Part shown: piece by piece, positions 1 to 6,036 of the stretch | Numbering within the stretch: the stretch's first letter is position 1 | How the letters are laid out: the number at the start of each line of letters is the position of its first letter | Source: CAYSIX01 sp964431205 | GTDB lineage: Bacteria > Planctomycetota > Phycisphaerae > Phycisphaerales > Phycisphaeraceae | Length of the DNA: 10,423 nt | NCBI GenBank assembly: GCA_964431205.1 | Contig: CAYSIX010000149.1 | Span: forward strand, 1 to 10,423 | Reading direction: 5' to 3' | Position numbers and translations under genes: made by a program | The notes under the pieces: generated by a model | Database searches by the model: none | Told to the model about the DNA's origin: nothing | Seen by the model: only the letters and a program-made list of their open reading frames with translations

Positions 1-362
1 GAGGCCGAGTAGGTCTGCCACACGCCGAGATCGAAGCTGTCCACGTCGCCGTCGCCGTCCAGGTCCGCGGGGCTGTCGGCGTCGGAGCTTTGAATCTGCA
101 CGATGCCCAGGTCGAAGGCGTCGACGTCGCCGTCGTTGTCCACGTCCCCGGGCGTCCAGCCGTGGCTGTACACCTGCCGGCGGCCGTAGGGGGTGTACTC
201 GTAGCGTTCGATCAGCCGGCCGGACTCTTCGACGAGGCCCATGACGTTTTCGGCACTCCCGATCGCACAAGACGGCGATCGGGGGCCCGGGGTGGCGTCG
301 TGGAAGACGCCGTCGTAGGTGAGGTTGCCGGCGGCGTCGTGGGTGAAGGAGGCGGGGGCGAT
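1..362 (-). pseudogene. 5'-truncated RHS-repeat protein tail with dockerin-like calcium loops
   Basis: One open minus-strand frame runs from just after the cfa stop to the window edge. It reads THDAAGNLTYDG, a typical RHS/YD repeat unit, then NVMGLVEESGRLIERYEYTP followed by YGR, the segment that precedes the RHS-associated core. Next come two aspartate-rich loops, GDVDNDGDVDAFDLG and ADLDGDGDVDSFDLG, which resemble the calcium-binding loops of type I dockerin repeats. RHS proteins are large secreted or surface proteins, and in planctomycetes they often carry such loops. No start codon or upstream RHS repeats exist: the frame simply runs back into cfa out of phase. About 20 odd residues, encoded by a hairpin at 256-285, replace the usual sequence between the two RHS blocks. 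I infer a displaced or decayed RHS tip rather than a working gene. The downstream end is outside the window, so an intact C-terminal core cannot be excluded. Confidence 0.75.
256..285. repeat. perfect inverted repeat (hairpin) inside the RHS remnant
   Basis: CCCGATCGC (258-266) and GCGATCGGG (275-283) are exact reverse complements around an 8-base loop, ACAAGACG. The stem extends by a T-G wobble and a C-G pair to 256/285. It lies 77-106 bases past the cfa stop codon, where it could end or protect the cfa transcript. No T-run follows on the minus strand, so it is not a classical intrinsic terminator. It sits where the RHS protein sequence loses its family resemblance, which also fits insertion of a small palindromic element. 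Confidence 0.7.
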
Positions 363-1597
363 CAGGAGGCGACGGGGACGGCGGGCGTGGCGTGGCGCGG
401 CGGGTGGTGGCGCGGGGCGTGGTGTCTGAGGCCGACCTCGCGGTCGAGGGGCCAGGGGAACTCGCTTTCGTGACAGAGCACGAGCTGCCAGAGCTGGAGG
501 TCGCCCCATCGGAAGGCGGCCTCGGCGCCCTTGAGGTAGAGCCACCACATGCGTGCGAACGACTCGTCGTGCATGGCGACGACGCGGTGGCGGACGCGCT
601 GGAAGTTTTGCGACCAGCGTGCGAGGGTTCGGGCGTAGTGGGGGGCGAGGTTTTCGACGTCGATGACGCGGAGGCGGGCGTGGCCGGCGTCGCGGGCGAG
701 CTGATCGAGCGTGGGCAGGTACCCGCCGGGGAAGATGTGTCGGAGGATCCAGGGGTCGCCGCGCTGGGGGTTCATGCGGCCGATGGTGTGCAGGACCGAG
801 AGCCCGCCGGGCGCGAGCAGGGATTGCCACTTGTGGAAGAACGCGCGGTGCTGGGCGCGGCCGACGTGCTCGAACATGCCGACGCTGAGGATGCGGTCGA
901 AGCGGCCGGTGGCCTGGCGCCAGTCGCGCGGCAGAACCCCTACGCGATCGTCGAGGCCACGGCGTTCGGCTTCATCGCGGATGTGGTCGGCCTGCTCGGG
1001 GGTGGGGGTGACGCCGGTGGCGTGGACGCCGAAGCGTTCGGCGGCGTGGAAGAGCAGCGAGCCCCAGCCGCAGCCGACATCGAGCACGCGTTGGCCGGGG
1101 GCGAGGCGCGCCTTGCGGCTCAGCAGCTCGAGCTTCTGGCGTTGGGCGGTCTCGAGGTCGTCGTCGTCGCGGAGGAAGTAAGCGCAGGAGTAGGTCAGGG
1201 AGGGGTCGAGCCAGAGGCGGTAGAAGTCGTTGCCGAGGCCGTAGTGGTGTCGGGCGTTGGCGACGGCGCGGGCCAGGCCGGTGGGTCGTGGGAGTCGGCG
1301 GAGCCACTCGACGGAGCGGAGGGGCTGTCGTGCGGCGCGTTCGCGCCAGGTTCGATAGTAGCCTTCGAGCAGGGCCAAGGGGTCGCCGCGGATGGTGACG
1401 CGGCCGCGCATGAAGGCCTCGCCGAAGGCGAGCGACGGGCGAAGCAGGGTGCGGCGGAGCAGGGCCGGGTCGTGGATGGTGACCTCGGCGTGGGGCTCGC
1501 CCTCGCCGAGGCGGTGGCGCCGGTTGGCGACGCGGACGGTCACCGCCGGTCCCCGCCAGGTCTTGGTCAGCGTCTTGAGCACCCACCGCTCGAACAT
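362..1597 (-). CDS. cfa: cyclopropane-fatty-acyl-phospholipid synthase
   Basis: This 411-residue SAM-dependent methyltransferase adds a methylene bridge across cis double bonds of acyl chains in membrane phospholipids, releasing S-adenosylhomocysteine. Visible motifs are HYGLGNDFY (118-126), TYSCAYF (135-141), the SAM-binding loop VLDVGCGWGS (171-180), VGMFEHVG (239-246), VLHTIGR (268-274) and HIFPGGYLPT (287-296). The residues that bind the active-site bicarbonate in the E. coli enzyme are present: Cys138, Glu243, His270 and Tyr321. The reactive cysteine of E. coli (Cys354, in NACAGAFR) is replaced: here the aligned stretch is KGAEAAFR, with Ala358. The C-terminal end (about 391-411) is a His/Pro/Arg-rich tail without family resemblance. 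The start is an ATG with a poor Shine-Dalgarno; a 14-base palindrome lies 9 bases upstream. The gene stands alone, separated by 240 bases from the deacetylase gene. Family assignment is secure; full activity is likely but not certain. Confidence 0.95.
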   Translation of the reverse strand: MFERWVLKTLTKTWRGPAVTVRVANRRHRLGEGEPHAEVTIHDPALLRRTLLRPSLAFGEAFMRGRVTIRGDPLALLEGYYRTWRERAARQPLRSVEWLRRLPRPTGLARAVANARHHYGLGNDFYRLWLDPSLTYSCAYFLRDDDDLETAQRQKLELLSRKARLAPGQRVLDVGCGWGSLLFHAAERFGVHATGVTPTPEQADHIRDEAERRGLDDRVGVLPRDWRQATGRFDRILSVGMFEHVGRAQHRAFFHKWQSLLAPGGLSVLHTIGRMNPQRGDPWILRHIFPGGYLPTLDQLARDAGHARLRVIDVENLAPHYARTLARWSQNFQRVRHRVVAMHDESFARMWWLYLKGAEAAFRWGDLQLWQLVLCHESEFPWPLDREVGLRHHAPRHHPPRHATPAVPVAS

Positions 1598-1606
1598 GCT
1601 TTGTCG

Positions 1607-1620
1607 TCCACGATCGTGGA
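1607..1620. promoter_or_regulatory. 14-base perfect palindrome just upstream of the cfa start
   Basis: TCCACGATCGTGGA is self-complementary and ends 9 bases before the cfa ATG, over the ribosome-binding region. Its core ACGATCGTGG recurs as a direct copy at 1711-1720, and the two copies flank the candidate cfa promoter. It could be an operator or could hide the ribosome binding site in RNA. A palindrome this long is expected less than once per 10 kb by chance, but CGATCG cores are common in this DNA, so the evidence is modest. Confidence 0.3.
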
Positions 1621-1646
1621 GAGGATCGGTCGCGGCTGCCGCAGAC

Positions 1647-1674
1647 AGTTTACGTGTTTGGCGGCGGAAGTCAC
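1647..1674 (-). promoter_or_regulatory. candidate sigma-70-like promoter for cfa
   Basis: On the minus strand GTGACT (1669-1674) and TAAACT (1647-1652) are separated by 16 bases; each matches four of six bases of the -35 and -10 consensus. They sit about 50 bases upstream of the cfa ATG in the most AT-containing part of the spacer. This is inference from sequence alone, and planctomycete promoters are poorly defined. Confidence 0.3.
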
Positions 1675-1837
1675 GCGGTGTGGTTGCGTGGGGTGGGATC
1701 GCAGGTTCTGACGATCGTGGTGCCGGACGCGGGCGCGGGCAACCGTGCGGCGTGCGTCCGCGGCCGGGGGGGTTGTGTGGCGCTCACGGGGTGGCGAGAT
1801 GAGCGGTGTACGGGCGAGCGCGTGATCGTGCGAACGT

Positions 1838-2819
1838 TCAGACGCAGAGGCGTGCGTAGGCGTCGGTGGCGGCGCGGTGGAGGGTGGCGTGGCGGTCGCA
1901 CAGCTCGTGGAGGTCGGCGCTGTATCCGCCGCCGATGACGCAGGCGGTGGGCAGCTCGCGGCCGAGGCACTGCTCGAGCACGTAGTCGTCGCGTCGGCGC
2001 AGGCCGTCGTCGGTCAGGGCGAACCGGCCGAGGCGGTCGCGGAGGTGGGGGTCGGCGCCGGCGTCGTAGAGGACCAGGTCGGGGCAAAACCCGTCGAGCA
2101 GGCCGGGCAGGTGGTGCGCGAGGGCGGCGAGGTAGGCTTCGTCGGCGGTTTCGGGCGGCAGGGCGACGTCGAGGTCGCTGCGTTGCTTGCGGGCGGGGAA
2201 GTTGCGGTCGCAGTGAAGGGAGAAGGTGAAGACGGCGGGCTCGTCGCCGAAGATGGCGGCGGTGCCGGTCAGTATCACGGCATTAACCGGCAGCCCGCTC
2301 TCGTANNNNNNNNNNGATGGCGGCGGTGCCGTCGCCCTGGTGGACGTCGAGGTCGATGATGAGCACGCGGTCGGCCCAGCCGGCGTCGAGGGCGAGGCGG
2401 GCGGCGACGGCCAGGTCGTTGAAGATGCAGAACCCGGCGCCGAAGTTGTGGAAGGCGTGGTGCGTGCCGCCGGCGGTGTTGCAGGCCAGGCCGTGCTCCA
2501 GCGCGAGCTGCACGGTGCGGCAGGTGCCGGCGACGGCGGTGAGGGTGCGGCGGACCAGCCCGGGCGACCAGGGCAGCCCGATGCGGCGGACGGCTTCGGG
2601 CGACAGGGAGCCGTCGAGGAACGCGCTGACGTAGTCGGGGGCATGAACGAGCTGGACGAGGTCGCGACCGGCGGAGATCGGGGCGATGAAACAGTCGTCG
2701 GTGGCCAGGCCCTCGGCGACGAGCAGGTCGCGGAGCATGTTGAACTTGGGCATGGGGAAGCGGTGGCCGGGCGGCAGCGGGGTGACGTAATCGGGGTGGT
2801 GGACGAGCGGCAGGTTCAC
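1838..2819 (-). CDS. histone deacetylase family (class-IV-like) hydrolase, interrupted by an assembly gap
   Basis: The protein is a zinc-dependent deacetylase of the arginase/deacetylase fold; bacterial members act on acetylated lysines or small acetylated amines such as polyamines. The first part (168 residues from a GTG start at 2819) carries the catalytic His pair in GGTHHAFH (118-124) and the zinc ligands Asp158 and His160 in IIDLDVHQGDGT. The second part, in another frame after the gap, carries AVFTFSLH, then YDAGADPH with the third zinc ligand, and CVIGGGY with the transition-state tyrosine. YDAGADPH with GRFALTDDGLRRR resembles the bacterial class IV (HDAC11-like) branch. Collapsing the 16-base repeat flanking the gap joins GDGTAAI directly to FGDEPAVF and gives an intact 305-residue protein. 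The gene begins 18 bases after pdeM in the same direction, so it is probably co-transcribed with the repair genes. The substrate cannot be deduced. Confidence 0.92.
2252..2331. other. assembly gap with duplicated flank and stray insert
   Basis: The 16 bases GATGGCGGCGGTGCCG occur at 2252-2267 and again at 2316-2331. Between them lie 38 bases (2268-2305) that do not fit the deacetylase protein, then ten Ns (2306-2315). Removing 64 bases (2252-2315) restores the reading frame and the family-typical sequence. The two contig ends evidently overlap by 16 bases, one end carries an erroneous extension, and the N count does not reflect a true distance. Confidence 0.85.
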
Positions 2820-2837
2820 GGCGGGATGTTAGGCCGA

Positions 2838-3542
2838 TCAGATCAGGACGGCGGTGGGCACGTGCAGCAGGCCGTCGGGCGTGACGGCGATGAGGCGGTC
2901 GTCGGGCTGGGGGCGGACGGTGTGGGTGCCGGTGAAGGAGCCGAAGGCGGGCAGGACGGCGACGCGCGGGGTGAACCAGAAGCAGGGCAGGCGAGCGCCG
3001 CCGCGGCCGCGTTCGCTGAGGTGGATCGCGGGGTGGAGGTGACCGGCGAGGGCGAAGGGGTGTCGATCGGGCGGGGCGGGGTCGACAGGCGCGGGACTCA
3101 GCGAGGTCGGGTCGTGCAGGAGTGTGAAGCCCGCATCGTCGCGCGGGGCGTCGAAGGCGGCGATGGTGAGGTTGGCGGGCGGGTCGCCGGCGTGGGCGTC
3201 GTGGTTGCCTCGGATCAGCTCGACGGCCAGATGGCGGTGATCGCGACGCCAGTCGGTGAGCTGCTGGAGCAGAGCGGGGTCGCGTCCGGCGGCGGCGTGG
3301 AAGAAGTCGCCCAGGATGACGAGCCGACGCGGTGCGAAGTGCTCGATCAGGCGTGACAGTCGCGTCAGGTCGTGCGCGGTGCCGCCGGCGGGGACGGGGA
3401 TGCCGGCGTGGCGGAACGTCGCCGCCTTGCCGAAGTGCGGGTCGGCGAGGTAGAGCGTGGCGGTGCGCGGGCGGAACGCGGCGCGCTCAGCGTGCAGCCG
3501 CAGCGGTTCGCCGCCGACGTCGACGGTCGTTTGCCTGTGCAT
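2838..3542 (-). CDS. pdeM: ligase-associated DNA damage response endonuclease PdeM (metallophosphoesterase)
   Basis: This 234-residue calcineurin-like phosphoesterase belongs to the ligase-associated repair cluster; characterised relatives are manganese-dependent phosphodiesterases/nucleases. Metal-binding motifs appear in order: ADPHFGKAATFR (33-44, with Asp34 and His36), GDFFHA (78-83), RGNHD (111-115), a single His in LLHDP (141-145) and AGHLHPAI (166-173). The family-specific LPCFWF (185-190) and LPAFGSFTG (197-205) follow. ADPH replaces the more common ADLH. I chose ATG 3542 because AGGAG (3550-3554) lies 7 bases upstream and the family N-terminus begins right after it; a longer frame to 3644 adds only low-complexity sequence. 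The start overlaps the end of the helicase gene by 56 bases, so translation is probably coupled. Confidence 0.93.
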   Translation of the reverse strand: MHRQTTVDVGGEPLRLHAERAAFRPRTATLYLADPHFGKAATFRHAGIPVPAGGTAHDLTRLSRLIEHFAPRRLVILGDFFHAAAGRDPALLQQLTDWRRDHRHLAVELIRGNHDAHAGDPPANLTIAAFDAPRDDAGFTLLHDPTSLSPAPVDPAPPDRHPFALAGHLHPAIHLSERGRGGARLPCFWFTPRVAVLPAFGSFTGTHTVRPQPDDRLIAVTPDGLLHVPTAVLI

Positions 3543-6036
3543 CGGCGGACTCCTGCGGATCCTGCCGGCGGGCCTCGGCCTCGAGGCGCGCGGCCATGCG
3601 CTCGACGCGCTGCTGCCATCGCTCGGTGCTGACCTCGTGCTCACGCAGACGATCGGCCCAGAGCGGGAAGGCCAGCGGCGAGAGACGGCGCGTCTCGACC
3701 TCGATGATACGCAACCGCGCCACGCCGTTCAGCGTCTCGCTGAGCCGACGGACCTCGAGCTGCTGAGCCAGCACCTCGCGCCTCGCCTGGTCGAGCAGCA
3801 GGTTGTGCGGGTCGAACTGCCGGAAGACGTCGAAGAACAGGTCGCTGGAAGCCTGGAGCTGGCGGTTGGACCGAGCCTCGCCGGGGAAACCGGTCGAGAC
3901 AAGCCCGGCGATGCGCGCCACGTCGCGGAACGCGCGTCGGGCCAGCTCGGTCGTGTTCAGGCAGGCGAGCAGGTCGTCGATGAGGCGATCGGGGGTGAGC
4001 CAGTCGCGCCAGGCGTCGGCCGTGACGTCGAGCCTCGGCGACGTGAGCAGCTCGAGGCCGTAGTCGTTCGCGTTGACGACGATGGATCGCGGCGTGTCGT
4101 GCGCCAGCCGATGGGCGAGCACGGCGCCGAGGCCCTCGTGCGCCAGTCGTCCGGCGAAGGGGTAAAGGAACGCGTGGTGGCCCTCGCGGGTGCGGGTGCG
4201 CTCGATCAGCAGCTCGTCGTCCTGTGGCAGGCGTGACCAGGCGCGTTGCAGTTCGAGCAGCGGCGCGATGCGACGCATCGGTTCGTCGGCGAGCGTGCCG
4301 TCGCGCACCTCGCCGAGTCGTCGGCGAACACGCGCCGCAAGCTGCGTCGAGAGCGGGAAGCGCGTCCCGCCCCACCGCGGCACCGTGCCCTTGCGGCCCC
4401 TGGCCGGCCGGACCCACGCGCTCATCGCGTGCACGCGGATCAGCTCCAGGTGCCGGCCGCCGAAGAGAAAGCGATCGCCCGGGCGCAGCCGCGCGATGAA
4501 CGACTCCTCGACCGTGCCGAGCTTCCGACCGTTGCGGAAGCGCACGGCGATCGACGCGTCGGCGGTGATCGTGCCGATGCCCAGGCGATGCCGGCGGGCG
4601 AAGCGCGCGTCGGTGATCGCGTAGCGTCCCTTCGCGTCGCGGCGAAGCCGCCCGTGCTGCGGGTACGCGCGCAACGCCGGCCCGCCACGCGCCACGAAGT
4701 CCAGCGCCCACGCCCACTCCCCGGCCGTCAGGTCGCGGAACGCGTGCGTGGCCCGCACCTCGTCGTACAGCTCGGCCGGATCAAACGGCTCGTCCGACGC
4801 CACCGTCACCAGGTGCTGCACCAGCACGTCCAACGGCTTGTCCAGCGGTTCGCGTGGCTCGATCGCGCGTTCGGCGATCGCCTCGCGCGCCGCCGAGAAC
4901 TCGATCAGCTCGAACGCGTGGGTCGGCACGCCCAGCACCCGCGACGCGACGCCCGGCTGGTGCCCGCTGCGCCCGGCGCGCTGCATCAGCCGCGCCACGC
5001 CCTTGGGGCTGCCGAGCTGCAGGACCTGCTCGACCGGTGCGAAGTCCACGCCCAGGTCCAGGCTCGACGTGCACACCACCGCGCGCAGGCGACCGTCACG
5101 GATCAGCCGCTCAACCTGCTGACGGATCGCGCGATCGAGCGAGCCGTGATGGATCGCGACCCGTCCGATCCAGTCCGGCTTTGCCCGCAGGATCGCATGA
5201 AACCACAGCTCCGCCTGCGAGCGCGTGTTGGTGAACAGCAGCGACGTCCCCGCCCGCTCGATCGCCTCGAGCACCTGCGGCAGCAGCTTGACGCCCATGT
5301 GCCCCGCCCACGGGAACCGCTCGATCGTATCGGGCATCAGCGTGACGACGTCCACTTGTTTCGGCAGTTGCCCGTGGATCAGCCGCCCCGCCGCCGCACC
5401 CCCCGGGCCCAGCAGCACGTCCCTGGCCTGCTCCAGATTCCCCAACGTCGCCGACAGGCCCCACGTCCGAAGCGTCGGCCGCCAACGCCTCAGCCGCGCC
5501 AGGCCCAGCTCCGTCTGCACGCCCCGCTTCGTGCTCATCAGCTCGTGCCACTCGTCGGCGACGACGCAACGCAGCGTCGCGAACCGCTCTCGCGCCCCGG
5601 GGTACGACAGCAGCAGCGACAGGCTCTCCGGCGTCGTGACCAGCGCCGTCGGCGGCCGCACGCGCTGACGCTGGCGCACCGAAGCCGAGACGTCCGAGGT
5701 CCGCAGCTCCACCGACCACGGCAACGCCAGGTCGTCGATGGTCTGCCGCAGCGCCGCCGCCGTGTCCCCCGCCAGCGCCCGCAGCGGGGTGATCCACAGC
5801 ACGCGGATCGGCTCCGCCCGGCCCTGCCCGCGGCCGGAGTCATCACCTTCGCCCTGCCGCAGGGCCTGCATCACGGGCCCGAACCAGGCCGCGTACGTCT
5901 TGCCCACGCCCGTCGGCGCGTGGATCAGCCCGCTCTGGCCCGTGCCGTACGCCCGCCACGCCCGCCGCTGAAACGGGAACGGCGTCCACCCCCGCGCCGC
6001 GAACCACGCCTCGATTTTTCGTGTTACACCGTTGAT
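3487..6036 (-). CDS. ligase-associated DNA damage response DEXH-box helicase (Lhr-type)
   Basis: This is a superfamily 2 ATP-dependent 3'-5' DNA helicase of the Lhr-core type that works with the neighbouring ligase and nucleases. Counting from an ATC at 6036 (849 residues): Q-motif region TPFPFQ (18-23), Walker A APTGVGKT (40-47), WITPLRALAGDT (motif Ia), TTPESL (Ib), Walker B DEWHEL (161-166), SATLGN (III, 195-200), FTNTRSQAELW (IV), HHGSLD, SSLDLGVDF (V, 324-332) and QRAGRSGHQPG (VI, 352-362). The remaining half matches the winged-helix and C-terminal core expected for the family, and the protein ends in an Arg/Ala-rich tail. No ATG, GTG or TTG exists in frame upstream of the GTG inside Walker A (5907) back to a stop near 6265. 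That GTG would remove the Q motif and half of Walker A. The ATC at 6036 has GGGAG 8 bases upstream and yields a natural-looking N-terminus, NGVTRKIEAWFAARGW. It overlaps the ligase stop by 13 bases. Function is secure; the start is unresolved. Confidence 0.93.
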   Translation of the reverse strand: MNGVTRKIEAWFAARGWTPFPFQRRAWRAYGTGQSGLIHAPTGVGKTYAAWFGPVMQALRQGEGDDSGRGQGRAEPIRVLWITPLRALAGDTAAALRQTIDDLALPWSVELRTSDVSASVRQRQRVRPPTALVTTPESLSLLLSYPGARERFATLRCVVADEWHELMSTKRGVQTELGLARLRRWRPTLRTWGLSATLGNLEQARDVLLGPGGAAAGRLIHGQLPKQVDVVTLMPDTIERFPWAGHMGVKLLPQVLEAIERAGTSLLFTNTRSQAELWFHAILRAKPDWIGRVAIHHGSLDRAIRQQVERLIRDGRLRAVVCTSSLDLGVDFAPVEQVLQLGSPKGVARLMQRAGRSGHQPGVASRVLGVPTHAFELIEFSAAREAIAERAIEPREPLDKPLDVLVQHLVTVASDEPFDPAELYDEVRATHAFRDLTAGEWAWALDFVARGGPALRAYPQHGRLRRDAKGRYAITDARFARRHRLGIGTITADASIAVRFRNGRKLGTVEESFIARLRPGDRFLFGGRHLELIRVHAMSAWVRPARGRKGTVPRWGGTRFPLSTQLAARVRRRLGEVRDGTLADEPMRRIAPLLELQRAWSRLPQDDELLIERTRTREGHHAFLYPFAGRLAHEGLGAVLAHRLAHDTPRSIVVNANDYGLELLTSPRLDVTADAWRDWLTPDRLIDDLLACLNTTELARRAFRDVARIAGLVSTGFPGEARSNRQLQASSDLFFDVFRQFDPHNLLLDQARREVLAQQLEVRRLSETLNGVARLRIIEVETRRLSPLAFPLWADRLREHEVSTERWQQRVERMAARLEAEARRQDPQESADAQANDRRRRRRTAAAAR
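3550..3554 (-). promoter_or_regulatory. ribosome binding site that fixes the pdeM start
   Basis: AGGAG on the minus strand ends 7 bases before ATG 3542, inside the 3' end of the helicase gene. It supports the 234-residue form of PdeM over the longer open frame. Confidence 0.65.

Larger units (their letters stand above)
1598..1837. other. 240-base spacer between the deacetylase gene and cfa
   Basis: No convincing protein or RNA gene is visible on either strand here. The spacer holds the candidate cfa promoter (1647-1674) and two copies of ACGATCGTGG (1610-1619 and 1711-1720). It separates cfa from the repair operon, so cfa probably has its own promoter. I see no clear rho-independent terminator after the deacetylase stop at 1838. 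Confidence 0.6.

Noticed and set aside
380..425. G-rich stretch on the plus strand as a possible G-quadruplex
   Set aside because: Runs are mostly only two Gs, and the stretch is explained by the His/Pro/Arg-rich C-terminal codons of cfa.
392..1711. A 439-codon plus-strand open frame opposite cfa
   Set aside because: Its Ala/Gly/Val/Glu-rich product mirrors cfa codon usage; cfa on the minus strand has all the family motifs.
2226..3356. A 376-codon plus-strand frame spanning the N gap
   Set aside because: It is antisense to the deacetylase and pdeM, rich in Gly/Val/Glu/Asp, and crosses the assembly artefact.
3543..3644. Longer N-terminus for PdeM beginning at 3644
   Set aside because: The extra 34 residues are low-complexity Ser/Arg/Pro and overlap the helicase further; ATG 3542 has a good Shine-Dalgarno and the family-typical N-terminus.
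6024..6030. Programmed -1 frameshift fusing ligase to helicase
   Set aside because: A -1 shift would join the frames, but no slippery heptamer precedes the ligase stop, and separate ligase and helicase proteins are the rule for this cluster.
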